From Moringa oleifera (lineage: Eukaryota; Streptophyta; Magnoliopsida; Brassicales; Moringaceae): a stretch of 64,000 nt of DNA. The translations under genes and the position numbers were made by a program. This document shows, one piece after another, positions 50,397 through 64,000 of the stretch. Under the pieces are notes generated by a model. It made no database searches. It was given only the letters and a program-made list of their open reading frames with translations, and was not told the origin of the DNA. The stretch spans positions 1,059,001 to 1,123,000 of the forward strand of contig JAJFZO010000191.1 of assembly GCA_021397835.1 (NCBI GenBank). Direction: 5' to 3'. Within the stretch, counting starts at the first letter, position 1, and each line of letters opens with the position of its first letter.

Positions 50397-51636
50397 ATAT
50401 ACATCAACGTTTGCATGTGCATGTAGGGGCATGCATGCAGCAGGTAAATTCTGCCATTAAAAGTTACGGCCGTAAAATCTCTCTCTCGTTTCTTAATGTT
50501 TCTTCTTCTTAATTTGTCTATTTCATGTAATTAGTAAATGAGATTGTTTTTGTTGAAATTTGAGGTTACAGAGAGGATGTTGTACAATCATATAAAACCA
50601 ATGTGAAAATGCGCATGCTAGTTTGTATGCCTTGTAGATGGGGAAAACATACATAAATATATTTTTAAAAATATTGCAAGTTCTTTAAAAATTAATAATT
50701 TAGTTTGACAGAATATTAAAATGTGAAAGTAATAAGAAATTCTTAGAAGCAATTAAAGAGTGAGGAGAGACGGTAGAATTTTTTATTGAAAAATGATGAC
50801 CAAATAGCCGTGATGACTAGCTTTTTCTGCAATGTTTATTGCACCCTTCCAATTTGAGTCGCAATTCTTTTATTTGAAGCACATTTTTTTTTATTATAGC
50901 TTTTGGTTCATACATACTTTTTAATTTCATTTGCGAGTATAAAATTAAAGTTTAAAATTTGATCAACCATTCATTTCTCTATTTTATTAGTATAATATTT
51001 TTTGCATTCAACAAAACTATTAATTAGCAATTAAATAATCAACAGGTTTATATAATAAAAACAAACCAAAGTTTTGATACATATATATGTATTCTATTAC
51101 AATAAACTTATCTTTATAAACTAAATTTAATTTGGGTCATCTCATAAATTTTTCATTCTTTTGCAAATTAATCCAATGTTTAAATATTAGAATATCGAGC
51201 TCTACTAAATTAATTAAGTTTGAGATATTACTAAACTAATTATGTGATCTTGTTATTAAAATGCTACATATAATTAGTGAATGCCCAGATGATTAATTCT
51301 AATTAAGAAATCACAAGTCCTCCTTGATCCCTGCAGGTTGTGGTTAATTTATTCATTTCCTTATTCCTCAAGAAACAGTGAGAATTTAATAAAACACGCC
51401 GCACAAAGAAGAAATTAACAAATGTTACTAATTAAGCATTAGGGATGATAGTTCAAGAGAAAGGAGAAAAAAGATAGATAATCTGTAAGTGTTCTAAGTA
51501 GTGGAATTTAATTAGGGCTGGGACATATGATTAAATGTCCTACCGAGTTTTCTATGGGGAATTAGGTTTAATTATGAAATACTTATTATCCAAACAGTTG
51601 TTACCAATTTCAATCAACAACAATAACAGGTGGTTA
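50397..51636. other. Intergenic downstream of B2
   Basis: The first 240 bp (to about 50638) duplicate the B1 3' flank. Beyond that it is AT-rich with no supported feature. Confidence 0.55.
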
Positions 51637-52563
51637 GGCCATCTCCAACCCCATATATCAAATTTAACGCTATTTTGATTTAAAAAAATATTTTCAAAAT
51701 ATTTCTACATCAATTTTTTTTAATTATTAATCCATTTACATCAAATTAATGTTATAAATACTACTTTAATAATATAAATAATAATCATTAAAAATATTTA
51801 TAATATTAATTAATTGATTTAAAATAATTAATTTAATTTAATTTAAATTTTTATTTGTTTATTTTAAAATAAATTAATATTATATAAAATTTAATAATTT
51901 ATTAAATTAATTTTATAATTATGTTTTTTATGTTATTTTTATTTGATTATTTTATGAGTTGATGATATTTTTACAATAATATAGATAACTTTATTATTAC
52001 TGGAGTGTTTTAGTTTTAATTAATATTGTAATTTAAGTTTACATTGTAATCATTAATATGTGTTATGTTTATTATACTACATTTTCAATTAGAGTAAATT
52101 TTATTTTTATCATATTCATTTAAATTTTAAATTATGTTGTAAATTATAAATAATTATAAATTTTTTATACATTTTAAATAATATTTTGATATTATGTATA
52201 ATATTACTATCAATTAAATAAATCAATGTTATTATTAATTTAAATAAAATAAAAATATATATATATATATATATTAAATATTGATATTGTTTGAAAAATC
52301 TTGATGAGATATTCTCGATGGTATAATTTTTTCTTAATAGTATGATATATTTATTAATTACATTCATCAAAATATATTTAATTTAAAAACTTAAATTATA
52401 ATAATACAACAAAAAAATACATATATATATATATATATATATATTTGATATAGGTATAGTGATGTACCAAATTGTTAATCAACTTTTGCCATTTCGTTGG
52501 AGACAATTTTACTATATTTTGAACACCGATTTAATGTGTTTACCGTCATAATTGAAAATGACC
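51637..52563. mobile_element. Candidate 927-bp PIF/Harbinger-like MITE
   Basis: The left end ggccatctccaac and the complement of the right end, ggtcattttcaat, match at 9 of 13 positions, all differences being C/T. TTA flanks both sides (51634-51636 and 52564-52566). The interior is almost pure AT with two (AT)n tracts (about 52255-52273 and 52421-52444). No coding sequence. Confidence 0.55.
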
Positions 52564-52566
52564 TTA

Positions 52567-53175
52567 ACAAAGTTTATTTTTGTTATTAATTATTATATTC
52601 TTATAAAAATTTATAGATCTGAGTTGTGAAGAATCTATAAAATAGAATTAATTTTTGATGATAATTAATAATAAAAAATAATATAAATTTATAAAATCAT
52701 GTATTTAGTTTTTATAAATTTTAAAAGTAGAAATTAACTAAAGCATTATCTTCAAGATCGTGGGAGTCTAAATGTGTTCTCCTAAATATAATTCGTCTGT
52801 CAAACTCTATTATGCCATGTTTAGTAATTAAGAGTGAGAAATGAAAGTAGACAATCAAAGTGAATTTTACATATTTTTATTATAAAATAAAAATAAAATA
52901 CGTGGAACTCAGGGATAACCAAAAAAAAAAAAAAAAAGACAATCCCAAGGCCCATGCGATTAGTATATTTCACTTTTTTAATTGTCACTTATGTTTTATA
53001 AAAAAAATTATTTATTATTAATAAAAAATTAATTTTTATTTTAAAAAATATAATTTTATTATATTTTGAATATTGTAATAATTATAAAATATATAATATT
53101 ATGTTTTAATTAAAAATAAATTTATAACATGCTATTTTGATTTTGAGTGGTTGGATTAGGCTCTTAAAGCTGGAC
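52567..53175. other. AT-rich intergenic DNA
   Basis: No supported feature apart from an A run near 52920-52937. Confidence 0.5.
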
Positions 53176-53178
53176 TTA

Positions 53179-53834
53179 GGGCATCTCCAATGTATCACAG
53201 AGCATCAATTTGAGACTGGAAAACAATAAAATCCATCTCCAAAGAAACCCAATTTGGTGAATTCACCAATCGGGCATCTCCAATGTATCCTTAATATTTG
53301 TATTAAGGATAAAAACATTACACGATAACATTAATTAAAATTAAATCACTCCAACAATAATAAACTAATCCAAAAATTATTATTAACATATAAATATATT
53401 TTATTTTATTATTTAAATAAATTAATTAATATTATAAATAATATCTGTAACACTAAATATAAATAGATTAAAAATAAAAATATAATATTAAAGTATTTCA
53501 AAATTAAAATATTTTTAATATCAAAATAATGTTAAATTAAGGTTGAAAATGTTCATAGAATCTAAATCATGTCTAAAAATATGAACTGACTTTGTCAGGA
53601 ATAAATACCCCTACATCATTATCAATCATTAAAAAAAAGGGGACATATTTTATTCAAAGAATTAATTGATTGGGATAATATTATTATTGTTAAAAACACG
53701 TCATGTTCAACTCAGAAAGTAATTTATTAATTGAGTAATTTTTTTATAATATTCTATTATAAATTTGGTCAAAAAATATAATTTTATGATAGAAGTATAT
53801 CCAATGAGAGATTTTTTGCCTTATGAAGATGTCC
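53179..53834. mobile_element. Candidate 656-bp MITE next to the ZF-HD promoter
   Basis: Left end gggcatctccaat, right-end complement ggacatcttcata. TTA flanks both sides (53176-53178 and 53835-53837). A second copy of gggcatctccaatgtatc lies inside, near 53272, as if an end had been duplicated or a related element nested. It ends about 200 bp before the ZF-HD start codon. Confidence 0.45.
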
Positions 53835-53999
53835 TTATCACATTATTCACGTGATCCAGCTAATATATATATACATTTGTAAGGAATATCAAGGGTTCAT
53901 TATCATTACTATTGATGCTCTGGGGCTTTTGCCCAAACTTCAGAGCCCTTTTTTTCACTAGCAACAGGAAGTCTGCCGCTACCATCACCTCCCTCATCA

Positions 54000-54022
54000 T
54001 CTCTCTCTCTCTCTCTCTCTCT
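54000..54022 (+). repeat. (CT)n tract in ZF-HD leader
   Basis: About eleven CT units, ending 11 nt before the ATG at 54034. Probably transcribed in the 5' leader. Confidence 0.8.
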
Positions 54023-54033
54023 TTCTGTTTCTC

Positions 54034-54255
54034 ATGGCGGAAAACAAAGTCGAGATGGACGACTTCGAAGCTGGAGGAAGGAAGTACAGGGAGTGTCTGC
54101 ACAACCACGCTGCCGTCTTTGGCTACTTCGTTTTGGATGGTTGTCCAGAGTTCGTCAAGAGTGGCAATGATGAAACGCTTTGCGCCATATGTGGCTGTCA
54201 CCGGGGCTTCCACCGCACAGGTTCCTCCACCGACCAAGAAATCTTTGGACCCTAG
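54034..54255 (+). CDS. MIF-like zinc-finger protein produced from a truncated ZF-HD gene
   Basis: 73 residues ending at TAG 54253-54255. Residues about 18-62 are a complete ZF-HD dimerisation zinc finger: [30 protein letters not shown], with the conserved Cys and His ligands in place. Known MINI ZINC FINGER proteins consist of only this domain; they dimerise with ZF-HD factors and block their DNA binding. Here the reading frame continues past the stop in the same frame into a homeodomain, so this is a stop-truncated ZHD gene rather than a classic MIF. If translated, it could act as a MIF-type inhibitor (inference). ZHD genes are normally intronless, and none is needed here. Confidence 0.75.
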   Translation: MAENKVEMDDFEAGGRKYRECLHNHAAVFGYFVLDGCPEFVKSGNDETLCAICGCHRGFHRTGSSTDQEIFGP

Positions 54256-54645
54256 GCTCTGCGATCACCACCACCACCACCTGAAGTACCTGCCATCGTC
54301 CCTCCACTGGCTGCACCACCCGAAAGCGTAGTGTTTCCATCCGAGGGCAGCGTTTTGACTGCTGAAGGGACGCCATCGTTAAACGAGGTGAGCAATGGTG
54401 GAGGGCCGGAGATGTACAGCGAAGAGGAGGTCGTGGAGACCAAAAAGGAGCACAGGCGGAAGAGGACTAGGTTGACGCTGGAGCAGAAGGAGAAGATGAC
54501 GGAATTCGCGAAGAAGCTGGGTTGGAAGCCACAGAAGCATGATCAGACTGCGCTTCAAGACCTCTGTGCTGAACTCAACATCACTAAAAAGGTCTTCATG
54601 GTTTGGTTGAACAACAACAAGCCGGCACCGGGAACAGTAAGCTGA
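54034..54645 (+). pseudogene. ZF-HD homeodomain gene interrupted by a single in-frame TAG
   Basis: One frame spans 612 nt from ATG 54034 to TGA 54643-54645, broken only by TAG at 54253-54255. After the stop it encodes a Pro-rich linker (about 54265-54330), an acidic segment and a ZHD-type homeodomain (about 54460-54624) with EQKEKMTEFAKKLGW and the recognition helix VFMVWLNNNK. The first in-frame ATG after the stop is 54412, just before the homeodomain. The absence of any other lesion points to a recent nonsense mutation, an error in the base call, or translational readthrough. The context TAG-GCT is not the classic CARYYA readthrough signal. Confidence 0.8.
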
Positions 54646-55668
54646 GGAGGACCGACAGGCCCTTCGCCCCAGTGAAGAACAAAAGCAGTTCCATTTAGCA
54701 TTGCTAATTTGTTGTCCCTTGGCAGTTTTCATTCTTTTCTTTTCCTTTCCTTCTTGGTTTTCCTTGGTAATGGAAAATCAAAGAACTGTCTAGGTGCATT
54801 TGGCTATATTTGCATTTTGTTTGAGGCAAAATTCGAAGAACCGTTTGTTGCATTTGGCCATACAAATATTTGGTTAGACTTCACTTTCTTGTGTCAGCTT
54901 TAAATTTTCTATTTTACAACTGAATATGTGAGGGACAATCTTTTCTTTTGATTTCCAAGTTAACAGGAGTGAATTGTTTAATGTAAATAAGATGAGCCCT
55001 CGTGAGTTACCTCGGTGTCCAAACATTTTTACTAGGGAGGAATTAGGAATTAGGATCTACAATCATGGCATTCCCCACTTTACTGTAAGTGGCACAATTA
55101 TCACTTTCATTGGCTATAAAAATGGAAATGCTAAGAGGGAAACAAAATCTATCACGGTCAGGTAACAGTGAAAGTGTTTTTCATAGACATGGTTTACCAT
55201 CTCTAGTTTCAGGCTACCAAATACCAATTGAGGCTACTGCTTTAATGTCACCAACAATCCCACAGAAGAGGGAAACACAAGCAAACAGTTCTCCAGGAAC
55301 TTGGGCATCAGGCAGTTTCTCTAAGAGGAGCTAGTAAACATCACCTCCTAGATGAAATCAGTTAACTGCAAAATTTTCACTAGGTATAAGAATTGTACAA
55401 ATATGAGTGAACTCAGCAAAACATGGGGCTCGGGGGAAGAGAAGAGGAGTATTAGGAGTCATGCACCGGGCATAGTTTTGAGAACTTATCAGATACTTTA
55501 AGCCATGAATGGCTTACGTAGAAGAATGGGTGAGATAACTTATACACATCTAGGAGGTAACAGATTAACAAGGCAGGAGAGAAAAGAGGGGCCCTTCAGA
55601 TAGGAGAGGAGGTTAACTTAACCAATAAGGATTAATAGAAGAGATACAGAAGTTGCCCGGTTTATGCT
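54646..55668. other. Convergent intergenic region (ZF-HD / YY1)
   Basis: Contains 3' UTRs. No gene seen. Confidence 0.55.
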
Positions 55669-59372
<3,704 letters not shown>

Positions 59373-60942
59373 GCCTTCTCCTCCGCGGATATTTTTCTCG
59401 ATTCACGGCCTTCCTATTAACTTTATATGCTCCTAACCTAAACTGTGAACTAATATATAGCTTTGTGTCTGAGATTTACAATTCCGACTAAGATTAGGTA
59501 TTCAACAGAAGGAGAGCTTGACTTGCTCTGGTCACGTGACTCACGTCAGGTTAGCTCCGGCCAATGACCTTACTAAGATCCGGCCCATATTGAACGCATT
59601 TGGGCTGGATCTTAATGTTTTCCTCTAGTCAAATCTGACCCATTCCTGGGTTAGTTGAGGTCATACATTTTATTTGGGCCGGATTCTCATCTCACACTCT
59701 ACGCTTGAGGTCTAGCCCGTGTATGTCTGACAAACCCAGATTGTGTTGGATGACCCGAAAAAAATCGATCTTCCTCGTGTAATATTTGGAAAGAAATCTC
59801 ATCAGGTTTATAAACCATTATTAGGTAAATAATGACTTTTGTCAGTAAGGTTCTTGTTGTTTTATTGAATTTGGAGGTGTCCTTTGGATGATACATGCAT
59901 ATTTAGATATTATTAAATAGAAACGAAAATGCGTACAAGAATATGGAACCATATTATAGATATTAATTATTTGTAAAGATATAGTATCAAAATCAATAAA
60001 GCTTATAATTTTTTTTTTTTTAACTGCACAAATCCACTTGTTATAGGCAGTTTTTCCCAAACTCATGTGCATCAAATTGATTAACAATTACCTCTCTCCT
60101 CTCCTTTTTCGAACTCCAAAGGGTAATTAACCAAATTTACCACTTTATTGATTCTTTTGTGTTACTTTTTTTTTAAAAATATTTTCCAATTAGATTGCCG
60201 GAGACACGATAAGTTTATAGCTAAGAGGAAATAATCAGCCAAACACATAACAAAATGAGCGATGGCTTATATGTTTCATAACAGAAATGCTGAGAGAAAA
60301 AAAGTTGAAAGTTTTTGGCTTTGCTTATGTAAAATTTACTCTATGGGTACGGAAAGGGAGAGAGAAGTATTGAAAAAAAGCATGCCAATGAAAGATAAAT
60401 AAAAAATAATTTTCTCATAATTTATTTATTTTAATATGATAAAAATAAATACATAAAAACTTTAATTATTAATTTTATTGGAATAATTATATATCAACAT
60501 TTTTAAAAAATATTAGTTTAGATCCTATATATATAAATAAATACTTATTTAACTTATCAGACGTTAGAATACATCCAAAGCATATTCCATTAAATATGAT
60601 AATTACATTAAGAATAGTGCAAAGCATGGAAGACTTTGGTTACATAAGAAAAGAAAAGAAAAAAAAAAAAAGAGGGAGAAGAAAGAGAAAAGCAGCAGAA
60701 GCTTTATGGCAATCAACAATGAACAAGAAGGAATGACGAGGAGCATCAATTAATAAAGCTTTATCATATTCTCTGCCGCCCATCAAGTCACCAACTCTTG
60801 GGAATCTTCTCTTTGGAGTGCATGAAGCTGCAGGGTCACCTACCTTTTTAATATTATGAACTCACCAAGGCCCGGCAGACTATCGACTCATCTCCCTCGT
60901 CCGAGTTCACTCACCTTGACCTTGCGTCGCCGTCGAGAGCCT
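59373..60942. other. Intergenic: YY1 promoter and kinase 3' flank
   Basis: No gene supported. The YY1 leader/promoter lies at about 59373-59600. The remainder is AT-rich. Confidence 0.6.
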
Positions 60943-62004
60943 TCACTTTTGGTGTAATGCCAGAAGCTTCCTTGCAGTGGAGATGTCACAGCTCACATTG
61001 ATGCTCTGCTGTGTTGCAAGTGCGGCCCTGCACCGCTTGGCTAACTTGCGGCGCCTTCTCATGAGAACGACGGCACGTAAGATACTTACCCAGATTGGGA
61101 TTTTGACTCGTTCGACGAAACCAATCTCCATTTCCATGACGATGTCTCCGATTGAAGGACGCTTTTCTTCGTCTGACGACACGCAACGTGCCGCCACGCG
61201 TAGCATGTGGCTGATCGTGCCCTCCATGCACGCCGGCAACGCAACTCTACCGTCGCAGGCTTCCATTATTCGTTGCTTTTGGATCAATGGGACGGCCCAC
61301 TCCACGATAGAAGCTGGTGCTCTGGAAACATCGATGACCTTTCTACAGCTGATGATCTCTAACAACAGGACGCCAAGACTGAACACGTCGTTCTTGGTGC
61401 TTAGTTTGCTGGGCGTCGTGTAACAAGGGTCCAAGTAACCCATGGTACCGGCGGGTTGACTAGCCCGGCCTGACGAGTCGGCTCCTACGACGGCGAGTCC
61501 AAAATCCGCCAATCTTGCATTCCAAAACGAGTCAAACAAAATATTTGCAGACTTAATGTCTCTGTGAATAACCAATGGGTTGCTCTCGTGAAGGAACTGG
61601 ACAGCCCTCGCTATCTGCAGAGCGATCTCCACACGTTTGGGCCATGGCGGTGGAGTAGCAGAGACATGTAGGAGGTTGTGAAGGGAACCGTTAGGCATAA
61701 ACTCCATGACCATGAGCTTGTCGTTCTTCGCCGAGTCTTGACTCGCTCCCACAAAGTTGATAACATAAGGGTTTTCTCGTAAAGACGACAAGACACCAAT
61801 CTCGTTGTCGAGCTTCTTCAAATTGTCGTGGTTGGCTACTTGATCAGAGCCATCTAATAAAAGTGAAGACCTCTTCACGGCGACGATCTTGCTGTCTTGA
61901 AGAACGCCTTTGTAGACACATCCATGGCTTCCTTTGCCTATAAGTCTCGACGGAGAGAAGCTCTCTGTTGCCTTCACAAGCTTTTCGTAATCAAACCCCA
62001 CCAT
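60943..62004 (-). CDS. Serine/threonine protein kinase, receptor-like cytoplasmic type (At3g51990/At5g23170-like)
   Basis: Single exon, 353 residues. Complete kinase domain: glycine loop GKGSHGCVYKG (residues 23-33), ATP-binding Lys44 in VAVKR, a candidate alpha-C Glu68, catalytic loop HRDIKSAN (147-154), DFG (167-169) and the activation segment end GTMGYLDPCY. All catalytic residues are present, so it should be active. There is no signal peptide or transmembrane segment, which makes it a receptor-like cytoplasmic kinase. The C-terminal extension contains a basic run, MRRRRKLAKRCR, that may contact membranes or nucleic acid (inference). The start ATG at 62004 begins right at the kinase domain (MVGFDYEKLVKATESFS), as in short family members. 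GC content is clearly higher than in neighbouring DNA, typical of intronless plant genes. Substrate unknown. Confidence 0.93.
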   Translation of the reverse strand: MVGFDYEKLVKATESFSPSRLIGKGSHGCVYKGVLQDSKIVAVKRSSLLLDGSDQVANHDNLKKLDNEIGVLSSLRENPYVINFVGASQDSAKNDKLMVMEFMPNGSLHNLLHVSATPPPWPKRVEIALQIARAVQFLHESNPLVIHRDIKSANILFDSFWNARLADFGLAVVGADSSGRASQPAGTMGYLDPCYTTPSKLSTKNDVFSLGVLLLEIISCRKVIDVSRAPASIVEWAVPLIQKQRIMEACDGRVALPACMEGTISHMLRVAARCVSSDEEKRPSIGDIVMEMEIGFVERVKIPIWVSILRAVVLMRRRRKLAKRCRAALATQQSINVSCDISTARKLLALHQK

Positions 62005-62440
62005 TGCACTATTATCCTAACGAAACTTCTTCTTCTTGCTCTTTCTTTTTCTTGTTCATATATTTCTTTTGCAGGATTTCTTTTTTGTCTCCTAGGAAAA
62101 TAAAATAATCGGTTAACGATGAGTCGACAACATGTACTTTATGTGCATGATCAGGGACTCAGATTTTGATGTTTGTTTGGAGGGAAAATAGGTTGCTTTC
62201 TTTTTGGTATCTGGTGCTTCTTTTTTCTTGGGCCGAGCAAGTGATGGAGGAGGCAGAGAGTAAAGAGGCTTTATGGGAAAATATGATAATGAGAAAATTA
62301 TTGAGAAAAGATAAAGGTGTTCGAGAAAAGCAAAAGAGAAGCCTCCACATGTACTCTCCACTCTCCCCTCTCCCTTTTGAACGGAGCTGTCTGACTATTG
62401 CCCGAGTTTTCTCTATTGCCTGGTTCAAGGGGCCCACCAC

Positions 62441-62471
<31 letters not shown>

Positions 62472-62560
62472 ATGTATATGTCTTTATTTTCTTCTCTAAT
62501 AATCTAATTTCCATCTATAATTCTATTAGTCAGTGACAACAACAGCCTATCAGTCTAAAA
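62005..62560 (-). promoter_or_regulatory. Kinase 5' flank with (GA)n tract
   Basis: Upstream of the kinase start on the minus strand. A (TC)n tract at 62449-62472 reads GA on the kinase strand. A short upstream open frame (from 62440) exists but has no recognisable protein. Confidence 0.45.
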
Positions 62561-63540
62561 TTATGGAGTGCTTTCTAGCAAGTTTGCAGACAATGCAAAA
62601 ACAAAATATTTTGTAAACATTTCTTAAAATAAAAAGAATTATTTAAAAAATAAATTTACAATTATTAAAATTTTGAAATAGATGATATTTGCAATTACAG
62701 ACTTGTCGTCCGAACGAAACTAGTGTAAGACAAGAGAACACGTTTCTTTGTTCGCAGTTTCATTAGGTAACAACTATGACATAATCACCTGGTTGATATA
62801 GAGGCTCGTCAAGACGATGCGGTTCAGGCAGGGCGAGTTATGCTTCGGAGCTGAGTTTCCTTTTGAAATGGCTCGGGTCAGCCCAATTCATCAAGAGCAT
62901 ATTGAACTCTTGTTGAAACGGTGGTCCAATGTTCTGTTGTGCTTAATGGTACCCGATTTGGTGGGTCGGACTGCGGACAACAAATCCAACACGTACTAGT
63001 ACTAATAATGGGCTTTTTCTTAAAGACAAGTCCACTTTCCGTTTTCAAAGGGGTTTTAAGATCTGGTCAGGTGTGAACAGCAGGACCAATGTGCACGCTA
63101 TGTAAAATGCCCAGCCCATATTTCTTTTCCATTTACAAGTGTATGTGTATTGAATTGAGCCGACAAAAAAGAAGAAACTTAACTTGTTGATTTAATTATT
63201 AAGATAATTGAAAAAACATGCTTTTCCTTTTTCTTTCTATTATTTAATAAAATAAACAAGAGATAAATCAGCTTGGGCTTGCCGTTTAAGGATAAGGCTA
63301 AGCTATGGGGTCCCGACTCCCAAGCCTACGGATTTCTTGGGACCGAGCCATTCTATCTTTAAAATGCGAGTGATGACCCTCACGCACCTTGGAAGCGCAT
63401 TCCCTTGACCTTTCTTCATGATAATGCCTTTTTATAAAAAAGAAAACAAAAGTAAAAACTTTTTCTGTTACTTTCAATTATTCCCGCCGTAAAAAAAATA
63501 TCGAAAACGAAGAAGTTACTCGAGTCAGAAGGGGGACTGT
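62561..63540. other. Intergenic, no gene recognised
   Basis: No supported coding region. Several short palindromic pieces (for example gcttggg and cccaagc near 63270-63330) do not form a recognisable RNA. Confidence 0.5.
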
Positions 63541-63546
63541 GAAGCG

Positions 63547-63561
63547 CACGTGACATGCATG
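63547..63561 (+). promoter_or_regulatory. G-box/ABRE plus RY element pair
   Basis: CACGTG (63547-63552) is one base from CATGCATG (63554-63561). This pairing is characteristic of promoters bound by bZIP factors and ABI3/FUS3/LEC2-type B3 factors. The target gene would lie to the right of the window. Confidence 0.4.
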
Positions 63562-64000
63562 TGTGCCCTCAGTCCCTTGGCGAAATCGGTATAAGACATT
63601 ACATCATCCCCTGCCGTCCTCAACAATGAGAACCCTTCCTACTTTTGACTCTCACCTGCGTGTATGCTGCATTGTACTAGTCTCCAGTTAGGTCGTGAAG
63701 TAATTATCCCTCCAGGGTGAGGGTAGTACTGTAAAAGAATTAATTCTTCAATTTTACTTTTACCCTCTACGGTCCGCCTTACAAGGGTACTGAAATTAAG
63801 ATTGCTGAAAAGTCAGCGAAAGTTGCAGCTTTCCCTTTTTTGTTTATAAAAAAGATTTTCTGAAAATGTTTCCTCGCACTGTAGCTCTTTATTTGTAATT
63901 GTCTAATATGGGCAAGGAAGTAAATAAGTAAGGCAGGGCAGGGTCAAAAGGGGAAATCCGAAGGGAACAGAAAGAAATGAGGATCAGGGGAAGGGAGGAT

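Noticed and set aside
53860..54443. Antisense and overlapping open frames at the ZF-HD locus
   Set aside because: No conserved domain; the plus-strand frame with zinc finger and homeodomain explains the openness.
60977..61423. 148-codon plus-strand frame opposite the kinase
   Set aside because: Mirror of GC-rich kinase codons; no recognisable protein.
63260..63360. Inverted repeats suggesting a structured RNA or tRNA
   Set aside because: Arms are short, spacing is irregular, and no cloverleaf or A/B box arrangement fits.

Overview
The window is nuclear DNA from a flowering plant, most likely a eudicot. Genes carry many short introns with AT-rich sequence between them, the protein families are plant-type (WEB, plastid NFU, SRR1, ZF-HD, B3, plant YY1, receptor-like cytoplasmic kinase), and the non-genic DNA holds plant L1-type LINEs and Tourist-like MITEs. 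I could not fix the species. Exon coordinates come from splice consensus, reading phase and family conservation, not from transcripts.

Layout. Positions 88-20713 (minus) hold the N-terminal 841 codons of a DExH7-type RNA helicase that runs off the left edge. Its introns carry four LINE copies (1839-3626, about 4368-9342, about 12966-14229, 18295-18690) and one very short LINE-tail insertion (about 10121-10143). A divergent promoter region separates it from a single-exon WEB-family gene (21503-22186, plus). Next come a plastid NifU-like gene (23182-26128, plus) and, convergent with it, the 18-exon BOP1 ribosome-biogenesis gene (27243-33178, minus), which contains a U12-type AT-AC intron. SRR1 (34228-35061, minus) follows. 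Its promoter, leader exon and leader intron exist a second time, in inverted orientation, at 36259-36931.

From 38.6 to 50.4 kb lies a cluster of five B3-domain-only loci: two pseudogenes (38677-38966 plus; 39773-40172 minus) and three open copies (45518-45814, 47762-48100, 50025-50396, all plus). AT-rich DNA, a degenerate repeat array and a 792-bp MITE separate them. Two more MITE candidates (51637-52563 and 53179-53834) lead to a ZF-HD gene at 54034-54645. In that gene one in-frame TAG separates an intact zinc-finger domain from an intact homeodomain, so the translated product would resemble a MINI ZINC FINGER protein. YY1, a five-finger C2H2 transcription factor (55669-59372, minus), and a receptor-like cytoplasmic kinase (60943-62004, minus) complete the set. 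The last 1.5 kb has no recognisable gene but contains a G-box next to an RY element.

The genes do not form a pathway. Several are housekeeping or regulatory (rRNA processing, Fe-S assembly, RNA helicase, clock/light signalling, transcription). The recurring theme is structural: retroelement load in introns, tandem and inverted duplication, and regulatory genes partly broken by small lesions.
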